A model generated the notes under the pieces. The model was not told the DNA's origin and ran no database searches. It was given only the letters and a program-made list of their open reading frames with translations. Positions 1 to 5,885 of a DNA stretch of 9,071 nucleotides are shown here, in pieces; the first letter of the stretch is position 1, and the number at the start of each line of letters is the position of its first letter. This DNA is from DATHYZ01 sp035458865 (GTDB taxonomy: Bacteria; Chloroflexota; Limnocylindria; Limnocylindrales; CSP1-4): assembly GCA_035458865.1 (NCBI GenBank), contig DATHYZ010000166.1, positions 1 to 9,071 on the forward strand. The letters run 5' to 3'. The translations under genes and the position numbers were made by a program.

Positions 1-2
1 TC

Positions 3-737
3 CTCGCGGCCGCCGCCGTCCTCGTCCTCTCGGTGGCGGGGGTGGCCGTGATCATGAACCAGCCGAGCCCCGGCATCGGCGGCCCGGAGGCGACGCCCAC
101 CCCGATCGCGTCACCGTCACCGTCACCGTCGCCGAGCTCGACCGAGGCGGCGCTGTGTCAGCCGACCGACCCGAGCTGCTTGGGTCCGCTGGCTGCCGGC
201 CGCCACTCGACGAGCCGCATCGTCACCCCGTTCACGTTCGAGGTCCCGGAGGGATGGTCAAGGGTCCAGGAGAAGCCTGGGTACCTGGCCCTCGAGCGAC
301 CTGGCGAGACCGGGATCGTCTTCATCTCTGCGGATCCGGTCGCCGTCGATCAGGAGCTCTGCAGCTCCAAGGCGGACGCTTCCGTCGGCACGTCGGCCGA
401 GGACCTCGTCGGGTGGCTGACCGGGCATCCCGGCCTGACCGCGACGGAGCCGGCCATCGTCAGCCTCGGGGGCCTGAGTGGCTGGACCCTGGAGGCCGAG
501 ATGCGGGACGGCTGGGATCCCTTCCCGTGTCCCTTGAGAGTGAACCTCTTCAGCCACGACGGGACCGCGGTCGAGGACGACATGTGGTGGCAGATCGATG
601 CCGCTGAGCGGATGCGCCTGACCATCCTCGACGCCGGTGACCACACCGTGATGATCGACGTCGAGGCCGACAAGGCCGACTTCGACGCGGTCGTGGCAGA
701 GGCCGCCCCAGTCGTGGAGAGCTTCGACTTCGAGTGA
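3..737 (+). CDS. Membrane-anchored extracytoplasmic protein, unknown function (5'-partial)
   Basis: The frame is open from the left window edge, so the true start lies upstream. A GTG at 33 could initiate, but it falls inside a continuous hydrophobic run (Leu, Ala and Val codons from 3 to about 56), which reads as one membrane helix or signal anchor and argues for an upstream start. After the helix comes a Pro/Ser/Thr-rich linker built on a 6-base repeat, then a compact domain of about 175 residues that starts around a VPEGW motif and ends at TGA 735-737. Four cysteines (counted from the GTG: 42, 49, 110, 166) could form disulfides outside the membrane. I do not recognise the family. The anchor-linker-globular layout resembles small surface lipoprotein-like or sensor domains. 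Nothing in the neighbourhood fixes a role; the next gene is a separate cyclic-di-GMP protein 157 bases away. Confidence 0.75.
   Translation, partial: LAAAAVLVLSVAGVAVIMNQPSPGIGGPEATPTPIASPSPSPSPSSTEAALCQPTDPSCLGPLAAGRHSTSRIVTPFTFEVPEGWSRVQEKPGYLALERPGETGIVFISADPVAVDQELCSSKADASVGTSAEDLVGWLTGHPGLTATEPAIVSLGGLSGWTLEAEMRDGWDPFPCPLRVNLFSHDGTAVEDDMWWQIDAAERMRLTILDAGDHTVMIDVEADKADFDAVVAEAAPVVESFDFE
111..134 (+). repeat. Hexamer tandem repeat encoding a Ser-Pro linker
   Basis: Three perfect copies of TCACCG (111-128) are followed by one variant TCGCCG (129-134). All are in frame and encode four Ser-Pro pairs in the flexible linker just outside the membrane anchor. Such a repeat can change copy number by slippage without breaking the frame. 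Confidence 0.85.
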
Positions 738-742
738 CCGCA

Positions 743-843
743 GGCGCCCATGCGCCGCGGGCGGCCGGGTAGCGACCGGTCGCTCGCGGCGCTCTTGCGC
801 CCACCGATGGACCTGGGGGGTCCCGGGACCTCCGTACCGCGGT
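743..843. repeat. Cluster of palindromes and short hairpins between genes
   Basis: The 157-base gap holds five inverted repeats. Two hairpins share the stem GGCGC/GCGCC with 4-base loops (743-756, loop CCAT; 788-801, loop TCTT) and flank a perfect 14-base palindrome, AGCGACCGGTCGCT, at 771-784. Further on are a perfect 12-base palindrome, GGTCCCGGGACC (819-830), and the 8-base ACCGCGGT (836-843). The first hairpin lies 6 bases after the stop of the upstream gene and could help terminate it, although no T-run follows. The later palindromes lie just upstream of the presumed promoter of the cyclic-di-GMP gene and could be operator sites. High GC content makes chance palindromes more likely, so function is only inferred. 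Confidence 0.5.
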
Positions 844-862
844 CCGGGGCTGGGCGAAGGGG

Positions 863-885
863 TACATCTAGGGTCACTGGGAGGA
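863..885 (+). promoter_or_regulatory. Possible -10 element and ribosome binding site of the GGDEF-EAL gene
   Basis: TACATC at 863-868 is the only -10-like hexamer close to the gene; no convincing -35 lies 16-18 bases before it. A clear Shine-Dalgarno sequence, GGGAGGA (879-885), lies 9 bases before the ATG at 895 and fixes that start. The binding site is secure; the promoter is tentative. Confidence 0.4.
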
Positions 886-894
886 CGTTCCGTC

Positions 895-2532
895 ATGTCG
901 AAGATGAAGCCGCGTCACCCCCGGCGGCGCGATGCCCGGGCGTTGAGCCGCCTGGCCATCACCTCGATGCTCCTGGCCTGGCTGCTGGGCGTCGGGGCGG
1001 TCGCGGTCGTCGCGGTCGTCGCGGTCGTCGTCACCGAACCCGGCCTCGTCGGCATCCCGCTCGATGCCGCCTCGGCCCAGGCCGCAGCGGCGATCCTCGG
1101 CGCCGTCGCTGCGGTCGTCACCGTCCTGCTGCTCATCCTCGGGCGAAGGATCCGCCAGGGCGCAGGCGAGCTCGCCGGGGAGCTCTCGGAGCTCCGCGCG
1201 GCCTACGACCGGGCCCGGCTGGAATCGGTCACCGACGGACTCACCGGGCTGGGCAACCACCGCGGGTTCCAGGAGGAGCTGGATGCGCGCATCGCCGTCG
1301 CGCGCGACGAGGGTTCAGCCGTCGCGCTCCTGATGCTCGACGTCGACGATCTCAAGCGGACGAACGAGCGGCGGGGGCACACGGCCGGCGACGAGACGCT
1401 CCGCAGCGTGGCGATGATCCTGCGGGCCAACGCCCGTCGCGGCGATCGGGCCTTCCGCATCGGGGGCGACGAGTTCGCGATGCTCCTGCCCGGGACCGAC
1501 CTCGACGCGGCCGTCGTCCAGGCGAAGCAGATCCTCTCGACGGCTCTCAGCGGCAACCTCGGCGGGGTCGGCGAGCCCGTCTCGCTGACCATCGGCGTGA
1601 GCGCCTACCCGGTCCCGAGCGCAGGGCGCCAGCCGCTGGCCATCCACGCGGAGGCGGCACTCCACTCCGGCAAGCGACACGGGCGCACGATCGTCGAGCG
1701 CTTCGATCCCGGCCGACACGGGATCGCCGACGACACCCGGACCCTGGTCGAGCTCGAGGGATCCGTCCGCCAGGTCGCCGAGGGAGACCTGCTCCGGCCC
1801 GTCTACCAGCCGATCGTGTCCCTCGCCACCGGTGAGGTCGTCGGCTTCGAGGGCCTCGTCCGGCTGTCGCCCGACGCCCCGTTCCGCAACCCGGCCAGCC
1901 TCTTCGTCGCCGCCGAGGCCACGCGCCGGACCATCGAGATCGACGTCGTCGCCGCCACGACCGTCCTCGCCGGCGCGACCGGCCTCCGGCCGAGCGACTA
2001 CCTGTCGGTCAACCTGTCACCGCGGACGCTGGAGGCCGACGCGTTCAGCCCGCTCGAGATCGTCGCCCTGGCCCGCCGGCACGGGATCGCCCCGGCGCAG
2101 CTCGTCGTGGAGTTGACCGAGCGCGAGGCCGTGGAGGACCTGGAGCGCCTCCGAGCGGCCATCGGGACGCTCCGGCGCCACGGTGTCCAGGTGGCCATCG
2201 ACGACGTGGGCGCCGGCAACGCCGGACTCCGCCTGATGAGCGCGATCGACTTCGACATCATGAAGATCGACCTCTCGCTGGTCCGGGCCGCCGCATCCGA
2301 TGAGCCGTCGGAGGCGGTCCTGCGGGCGCTCGGGCAGATGGCCCAGGAGCGAGGGCGCCGCATCGTCGCCGAGGGCATCGAGACGACCGAGCAGCTCGAG
2401 GCGGTGCTGGAGCTCCGGTACCACGCCGGCCAGGGCTACCTGCTGGGACGCCCTGCCCCGACGCTCGTCACCGATCCGGTGCCGCTGCTCGACCTGGTCG
2501 CCGACGTCGACCAGACGGTCCCGGCAGCCTGA
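895..2532 (+). CDS. Membrane GGDEF-EAL protein (diguanylate cyclase/phosphodiesterase)
   Basis: This 545-residue protein makes and/or degrades the second messenger cyclic-di-GMP at the inner face of the membrane. Two helices (about 21-46 and 65-83) with a short loop form the anchor; there is no recognisable sensor domain. A charged, probably coiled linker (about 85-110) leads into a GGDEF domain (about 110-270): DGLTGLGNHRGF start, metal ligand D149, a canonical GGDEF at 190-194, and an RxxD product-inhibition site (RRGD, 181-184). The EAL domain (about 297-525) has EGL in place of EAL (E319) and keeps the other usual catalytic and metal residues: N373, E406, D436-D437, K457, E493 and Q513 in GQGYLLG. 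Loop 6 reads DDVGAGNAG rather than DDFGTGYSS. Both activities therefore look possible; in such tandem proteins one domain often only regulates. The ATG has a strong ribosome binding site, and a hairpin follows the stop. Confidence 0.95.
   Translation: MSKMKPRHPRRRDARALSRLAITSMLLAWLLGVGAVAVVAVVAVVVTEPGLVGIPLDAASAQAAAAILGAVAAVVTVLLLILGRRIRQGAGELAGELSELRAAYDRARLESVTDGLTGLGNHRGFQEELDARIAVARDEGSAVALLMLDVDDLKRTNERRGHTAGDETLRSVAMILRANARRGDRAFRIGGDEFAMLLPGTDLDAAVVQAKQILSTALSGNLGGVGEPVSLTIGVSAYPVPSAGRQPLAIHAEAALHSGKRHGRTIVERFDPGRHGIADDTRTLVELEGSVRQVAEGDLLRPVYQPIVSLATGEVVGFEGLVRLSPDAPFRNPASLFVAAEATRRTIEIDVVAATTVLAGATGLRPSDYLSVNLSPRTLEADAFSPLEIVALARRHGIAPAQLVVELTEREAVEDLERLRAAIGTLRRHGVQVAIDDVGAGNAGLRLMSAIDFDIMKIDLSLVRAAASDEPSEAVLRALGQMAQERGRRIVAEGIETTEQLEAVLELRYHAGQGYLLGRPAPTLVTDPVPLLDLVADVDQTVPAA
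1003..1029 (+). repeat. 9-base tandem repeat inside the first membrane helix
   Basis: Three perfect copies of GCGGTCGTC, preceded by a partial copy (GCGGTC, 997-1002), encode Ala-Val-Val three times at residues 37-45 of the GGDEF-EAL protein. The repeat is in frame, so gain or loss of a unit would lengthen or shorten the helix by about one turn. Confidence 0.85.
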
Positions 2533-2549
2533 TCCCGCGGGCAAGCGAA

Positions 2550-2575
2550 CGGCCCCGGCGTCGCCGCCGGGGCCG
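2550..2575. terminator. Strong hairpin between convergent genes, probable bidirectional terminator
   Basis: A perfect 11-bp stem (2550-2560 paired with 2565-2575) encloses a TCGC tetraloop, 17 bases after the stop of the GGDEF-EAL gene and 32 bases beyond the stop of the leftward Bax-inhibitor-1-like gene. There is no true T-run on the plus strand. On the minus strand the stem is followed by TTCGCTT, slightly T-rich. Its position between converging genes supports termination in both directions. Confidence 0.75.
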
Positions 2576-2607
2576 AGATCGATCGCGCGGGTCGAGCCCG
2601 TCGCTGC

Positions 2608-3309
2608 CTAGCGCTGATTGCCGAAGAGGCGGAGCAGCATCAGGAACAGGTTGACGAAGTCGAGGTAGAGGACGAAGGCGCCCATGACCGCGCCCTTCTC
2701 CATCGACTCGGTGAAGGCCGCCAGCTGGCCGCGCTGGATCCGCTGGACGTCGAAGGCGGTCAGACCCGTGAAGATGAGCACGCCGCCCACCGAGATGATG
2801 AAGTTCAGCGTCTCCCAGCCCACGAAGAGGTTGACGACCATCGCGACGAGCAGGCCGATGAGGGCCATGAACAGGTAGCCGCCGAGCGAGGCCAGGTTGC
2901 GCTTGGTGACGGCGCCGTAGATGGCCGCGCCGGCGAAGATCGAGGCCGCACTCACTCCGGCCGTCAGGACCGAGCCGAGCTCGTAGGTCCGGAGGATGAC
3001 CCCGAACGTGAAGCCCATCGTCGCCGCGAACACGAAGAACAGCAGCAGCGCCGCGGTCGCGCTGATCCGCTTGATGGCCAGGCTGAGCGTGAAGGCCAGG
3101 ACGAGCTGGCCGATGATGATGAAGAGCCAGAGGTTCGCCAGGGTGGCGAATGACTCGTCTGGCAGCGTGCTGACCAGGGTCCCCACGCCGGTCGTCACCA
3201 GCAGGGCGACGAACATCCAGGCAAAGGCCTGGCTGAGGAAGGCCGTCGACAGCTGGACCGACGGGCGGACCCCCAGCTGCTCCGGGTTCGCGTACGGCGA
3301 GTTCATCAT
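2608..3309 (-). CDS. Bax inhibitor-1 family membrane protein (YccA/YbhL/YetJ-like)
   Basis: A 233-residue, seven-helix integral membrane protein (helices about 26-48, 58-78, 85-105, 112-131, 143-163, 166-185, 205-228) of the Bax inhibitor-1/TMBIM family (PF01027), at the usual bacterial length. Family signatures are the YGAVTKRNLASLGGYLFMAL stretch after helix 4, TGLTAFDVQRI at the end of helix 6 (D187), and the C-terminal LYLDFVNLFLMLLRLFG (D217). By analogy with YetJ, the two aspartates could form the pH-sensing pair of a calcium leak channel; the other characterised bacterial role is interaction with the FtsH protease (YccA). Two ATGs are adjacent (3309 and 3306); GGAGA lies 10 bases before the first. 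It is probably transcribed from its own short leader and ends at a shared terminator. Confidence 0.93.
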   Translation of the reverse strand: MMNSPYANPEQLGVRPSVQLSTAFLSQAFAWMFVALLVTTGVGTLVSTLPDESFATLANLWLFIIIGQLVLAFTLSLAIKRISATAALLLFFVFAATMGFTFGVILRTYELGSVLTAGVSAASIFAGAAIYGAVTKRNLASLGGYLFMALIGLLVAMVVNLFVGWETLNFIISVGGVLIFTGLTAFDVQRIQRGQLAAFTESMEKGAVMGAFVLYLDFVNLFLMLLRLFGNQR

Positions 3310-3367
3310 CGGTGGTTCGTCTCCATGCGCTGGTGCGCGACCGACGTCGCGGTCGAGCGTGCGGAAA

Positions 3368-3373
3368 ATCCTA
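3368..3373 (-). promoter_or_regulatory. Possible -10 element for the Bax-inhibitor-1-like gene
   Basis: TAGGAT on the minus strand (3373 to 3368) matches the -10 consensus and would give a leader of about 50 bases before ATG 3309. Its first three bases are the TAG stop codon of the upstream adenosyltransferase gene. No good -35 is seen, so this is tentative; readthrough from the upstream genes is the alternative. Confidence 0.3.
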
Positions 3374-4012
3374 GCCGGTCGGGGCGATATCTCCCAGCCG
3401 GGTGGCGGGCGGTGCGTGGCGCTCCTCGGCCTGCTCGGCGGCCCGGGCCATGATCCAGAGCAGGTCGGCGGCCCGGTTCAGGTACGGGATCACGAGGGAG
3501 TCCGCGGGGAGGGTCCCGGTGCGGACCAGGGTGACGACACGGCGCTCAGCCCGGCGCAGGGTCGTCCGCGCCAGCTCGAGCCCGGCGCTCGTCCGGGTCT
3601 CACCCGGGACGACGAACTCGCGGGGCATCTCGATGCGGCCCTCGAGGTCGGTCAGGATCCGTCCGAGGTCGTCCACCATCCCGCGGCTCACCCTGGTCTT
3701 GCCGTCGACGAGGCGCTCCCGGGCCTCGGGGTTGGTGGCCAGCTCGGCGCCGACCACGAACAACTCGCGCTGCAGGCGCAGGACGAGATCGTCGAGGTCG
3801 CCGAAGGCCGGCGCCAGGAGCCCGTAGCGCTCGCGCAGCCCCAGCTCCGCCCGGACCAGCCCGAGGTCGGCGACGGCCTCGTCGACGGTCCCGTACGCCT
3901 CGGTCCGCGGGTCGTCCTTGGGGATGCGGTCCCCACCGTACAGGAGCCCGGTCGTGCCATCGTCGCCACGACCGGTCGCCACGGCGGAGTCGAACGGCAG
4001 GCGGTCGCTCAT
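3371..4012 (-). CDS. PduO-type ATP:cob(I)alamin adenosyltransferase
   Basis: A 213-residue enzyme that transfers the adenosyl group of ATP to cob(I)alamin, making coenzyme B12 for enzymes such as methylmalonyl-CoA mutase or class II ribonucleotide reductase. It matches the PduO/MMAB family (PF01923) over its full length. Features are the N-terminal ATP-binding segment TGRGDDGTTGLLYG (13-26), KDDPRTEAYGTVDE (32-45), the FVVPGETRTSAGLELARTT region (133-151) with the RRAER helix (153-157), and YLNRAADLLW (177-186). The usual PGG is PGE here, a small deviation. The ATG lies one base after the stop of the iron-sulfur assembly gene, with only a weak GGTGA before it, so translation is probably coupled. 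An old name, cobO, is used loosely for this reaction but belongs to a different family. Confidence 0.92.
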   Translation of the reverse strand: MSDRLPFDSAVATGRGDDGTTGLLYGGDRIPKDDPRTEAYGTVDEAVADLGLVRAELGLRERYGLLAPAFGDLDDLVLRLQRELFVVGAELATNPEARERLVDGKTRVSRGMVDDLGRILTDLEGRIEMPREFVVPGETRTSAGLELARTTLRRAERRVVTLVRTGTLPADSLVIPYLNRAADLLWIMARAAEQAEERHAPPATRLGDIAPTG

Positions 4013-4013
4013 G

Positions 4014-4367
4014 TCACCACATCAGGCCGGCGTCACGGGGGTCCCAGCGCTCGGCCAGCAGGGTCACCTTGACGTCGTGGTCCACCACGGACTCGGCCTG
4101 CTCCTTGACCTGCTGGATCATGGAGCCGGCGTAGGGGCAGAACGGGGTCGTGAGGATCATCTTGATCTCGGTCGTGTCGGGGCCGAGGACGATCTGCTTG
4201 ATCAGGGCGAGCTCCACGACGTTCATCCCGATCTCCGGATCGACCACCGCGCGCAGGGCGTCCAGGACGGCCAGCTCGGTGGCCCGGCGCTCCGCGTCGA
4301 AGGCGGGCGCGGGCTCCTGGGCCGGTGTCCCGGCGGCGGTCGCGGTCTCGGTGGAGGGGTCGGTCAT
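4014..4367 (-). CDS. MIP18/DUF59 family iron-sulfur cluster assembly protein
   Basis: A 117-residue cytosolic protein of the DUF59 (PF01883, FeS_assembly_P) family, which includes SufT, PaaD and eukaryotic MIP18, proteins that help deliver iron-sulfur clusters to target enzymes. An acidic, Ala/Pro-rich tail (1-25) precedes the domain. Signatures are DALRAVVDPEIGMNVVELALI (36-56) and LTTPFCPYAGSM (72-83), with the conserved Cys77 expected to bind metal or cluster; it ends in WDPRDAGLMW. The start at 4367 is supported by GGGAGA 8 bases upstream and a near-consensus -10 before that; an in-frame extension further upstream would run antisense-free through the DUF433 gene and is not supported. It is followed after one base by the B12 adenosyltransferase. 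The client enzyme is not evident here. Confidence 0.9.
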   Translation of the reverse strand: MTDPSTETATAAGTPAQEPAPAFDAERRATELAVLDALRAVVDPEIGMNVVELALIKQIVLGPDTTEIKMILTTPFCPYAGSMIQQVKEQAESVVDHDVKVTLLAERWDPRDAGLMW

Positions 4368-4375
4368 GGATGAGG

Positions 4376-4401
4376 TCTCCCGGTGCGCCGAAATCATAGC
4401 A
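4376..4401 (-). promoter_or_regulatory. Extended -10 promoter and ribosome binding site for the DUF59-adenosyltransferase pair
   Basis: On the minus strand TGC-TATGAT (4401 to 4393) is an extended -10 element with five of six consensus bases in the hexamer. A transcript starting near 4386 would have a leader of about 19 bases carrying GGGAGA (4381 to 4376), 8 bases before ATG 4367. No good -35 is seen, which an extended -10 can tolerate. Confidence 0.65.
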
Positions 4402-4456
4402 TCGAGGTCGGGATTAGCCGCCGACGCCATCGGGCCGGGAGGCGATCGGGTCGGCG

Positions 4457-4783
4457 TCAGGCCGGGACGGGCGCCGTGACGACGATGCCGGGGAGGCGCA
4501 GTGGCTCGGGGAGGGCGGCGACGTCCTCCGCGGCGAAGCCGGGGCCCACGAGCGAGCCGTCCACCTCGAGGAACTCGCCGTAGCGATCGGGGTGCCCGGC
4601 CGCGTAGACGAACGCCGAGGCGATGCCCATGACCCGCAGCTCCGGGTGGTCCTTGAGGACGTCGGCCGGGGCGAGGCCGTTCGCTCGCATCTCCAGCAGC
4701 TGGCGGACCGTCAGGCGGCTCCCGTAGAGGAACGGCTCGCCGTTCATGACGAGAGGGTCGACCTGGACCCACTTGATGGTCAT
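4457..4783 (-). CDS. DUF433 domain protein with C-terminal extension
   Basis: A 108-residue protein. Residues 1 to about 65 fit the DUF433 family (PF04255): an opening strand ending in VDP, NGEPFLYGSRLTVRQLLEM in place of the usual GKPVIRGTRIPV..IL, then LAPADVLKDHPEL and a helix ending in YAA. This is a small winged-helix-like fold, and some members are antitoxins paired with DUF5615 (PIN-like) toxins. The last 40 or so residues (after HPDRYGEF) are an extension beyond the typical 70-80-residue family length, and I do not recognise them. No DUF5615 gene lies next to it. Its ATG is 2 bases after the stop of the upstream helical protein, so the two are cotranscribed and perhaps work together. 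Role unknown; DNA binding or protein partnering is inference. Confidence 0.8.
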   Translation of the reverse strand: MTIKWVQVDPLVMNGEPFLYGSRLTVRQLLEMRANGLAPADVLKDHPELRVMGIASAFVYAAGHPDRYGEFLEVDGSLVGPGFAAEDVAALPEPLRLPGIVVTAPVPA

Positions 4784-4785
4784 CG

Positions 4786-5268
4786 TCAGCCGCCCTTGTA
4801 GATCGCCGCCAGAAGGGGATTGCGGCGGCGGGCGTCCCCGGCGATCCGGCGGTAGTCGCGGAACACCGCGACCCCGGCGTCGATGGCCCGGTCCGCGGGC
4901 ACGCGCTCCTCGGGCCCCAGGGCGGCGGACGAGGCCGACCGGATGCCCTCGAGCAGCTTCACGGCGTCATCGACCGACACGCGCCGGCGACGCAGGAGCG
5001 GGCTCACCTGGTCGGCGAACGAGCGCATGAAGGTGGGGTCGTCGGCAGCCACCGAGTGGGCGAGCCGATCGATGAGGATCTCGGTGTCCCGCAGGAGCCG
5101 GCGGAGCCCGGTCTCGTCGAAGCGGTCGCGGAACGTGGGATCGCGCTGGATGGCGATCTCGAGGGCCCGCGCACCGAGCGTCGAGCGCTGGGCCATGAGC
5201 CGCGCGGCGGCGTCCGGGAAGCCGGCCGTCATGTCCGGTGGCGGGGCGCCGAGATTGGGATGGGTCAC
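4786..5268 (-). CDS. Conserved-looking helical cytosolic protein, unknown function
   Basis: A 160-residue soluble protein, almost entirely predicted helix, with no membrane segment, cysteine or recognisable catalytic motif. The central stretch (about 50-115), with LLRDTEILIDRLAHSVAADD and a run of four arginines before VSVDDAVKLLEGIRSA, loosely recalls the helical N-terminal sensor domains of RsbR-type stress regulators, but that is only an impression. The start chosen is GTG 5268: a TAGACT -10 sits 7 bases upstream, which would give a leaderless transcript. An ATG at 5232 in the same frame lacks a ribosome binding site, and the longer frame upstream would cross into the divergent gene. It ends in NPLLAAIYKGG, 2 bases before the DUF433 gene. 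Confidence 0.75.
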   Translation of the reverse strand: MTHPNLGAPPPDMTAGFPDAAARLMAQRSTLGARALEIAIQRDPTFRDRFDETGLRRLLRDTEILIDRLAHSVAADDPTFMRSFADQVSPLLRRRRVSVDDAVKLLEGIRSASSAALGPEERVPADRAIDAGVAVFRDYRRIAGDARRRNPLLAAIYKGG

Positions 5269-5275
5269 GAGCCGA

Positions 5276-5327
5276 AGTCTAGCGTCCGCCCGATCCCGGT
5301 GCCACGGATGCGGGCGCCGACTACGAT
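5276..5327. promoter_or_regulatory. Back-to-back divergent promoters with overlapping -35 elements
   Basis: Rightward: GTGCCA (5299-5304), 17-base spacer, TACGAT (5322-5327), then ATG 6 bases later at 5334. Leftward: GTGGCA (5305 to 5300), 18-base spacer, TAGACT (5281 to 5276), then GTG 7 bases later at 5268. Each -35 matches TTGACA at four of six bases, and the two occupy almost the same 7 base pairs. In both directions the expected transcription start falls on or beside the start codon, so both mRNAs are probably leaderless. A GGAGG at 5328-5332 is only one base from the ATG, too close to act as a normal ribosome binding site. Confidence 0.55.
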
Positions 5328-5333
5328 GGAGGC

Positions 5334-5885
5334 ATGGACCCATCAGGAGTGCCGACACCGCCCGACAGCGCGCCACCGACCGCGGACCCGCCGGACGCCG
5401 AGCCTGCCCTCGAGCCGGGAGACCGGCCGACCGCGCGCCGCCTCGAGGCGGCGCCATCCCAGCGCTACGTTCAGGCCGCCCGCGGCGCGGCCGGAGAGGA
5501 CGGAGCGGACGGCGCCTCGTCTGGCCGAGCGGTGCTCATCGGCGGCCTGGTTGCCGCCTTCGTGGCGATGGTCATGGTGGTCCTGGGGGCCGCCTTCACG
5601 ATGACCGCCGGCCTGCTCGTCGCGGCCTTCTTCCTCGGCCGCCTCACCGCGGCCGGGGTACGGGCTGGCGGCGGGACGGCCGTGTCGGCGACCCTGCGGA
5701 TCGTCCTGTCGGTCGGCCTCTCCCTGGCCGCGGTCGCGATCGTGCAGGTCGCCCTGTGGGCCATCGCGGGGATCCAGGGCGGGAGCCTGGGATTCGCGGC
5801 GTTCCTCGACCAGACCTACGGCCCGCTCGTCCTGCTGGAGGCCAGCGTCGCCACCCTGGCGGCCTGGTGGGGAGCGGCGCGCTGA
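5334..5885 (+). CDS. Four-helix integral membrane protein, unknown function
   Basis: A 183-residue protein. Residues 1 to about 62 are Pro/Ala/Asp-rich and probably disordered in the cytoplasm, containing a possible short helix at SQRYVQAARGA (42-52). Four hydrophobic segments follow (about 66-88, 90-108, 120-146, 162-180), the first two almost continuous as a hairpin, ending in ASVATLAAWWGAAR. I recognise no family motif, catalytic residue or transporter signature. ATG 5334 is chosen because the promoter -10 lies 6 bases upstream; other in-frame starts would remove the tail. The downstream acetyltransferase overlaps its 3' end, so the two are cotranscribed and translationally coupled, which hints at, but does not show, a shared process. 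Confidence 0.8.
   Translation: MDPSGVPTPPDSAPPTADPPDAEPALEPGDRPTARRLEAAPSQRYVQAARGAAGEDGADGASSGRAVLIGGLVAAFVAMVMVVLGAAFTMTAGLLVAAFFLGRLTAAGVRAGGGTAVSATLRIVLSVGLSLAAVAIVQVALWAIAGIQGGSLGFAAFLDQTYGPLVLLEASVATLAAWWGAAR

Noticed and set aside
111..134. Short repeats as a CRISPR array
   Set aside because: The units are 6 bases, contiguous and in frame; there are no spacers. They encode a Ser-Pro linker.
738..894. A riboswitch or small RNA in the longest gap
   Set aside because: The hairpins are short and independent, and no known aptamer core, including the cyclic-di-GMP classes, is recognisable. Only about 20-25 bases lie between the possible -10 element and the start codon.
2996..4072. A 358-codon plus-strand frame opposite the Bax-inhibitor-1-like and adenosyltransferase genes
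   Set aside because: It is a shadow of two well-recognised minus-strand genes; its product has no domain-like sequence.
4419..4456. Inverted repeat (CGCCGAC/GTCGGCG arms) after the DUF433 gene as a terminator
   Set aside because: The arms are only 7 bases with a 24-base loop and no T-run; in GC-rich sequence this is too weak to call.
4368..4772. In-frame N-terminal extension of the DUF59 protein
   Set aside because: It overlaps the DUF433 gene in a different frame and is low-complexity. The -10 element and ribosome binding site point to ATG 4367.
4883..5866. Long open frame upstream of the acetyltransferase start
   Set aside because: It reads antisense to the helical protein and out of frame with the membrane protein, giving an Arg/Ser/Gly-rich product. 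The GNAT fold starts only after 5867.
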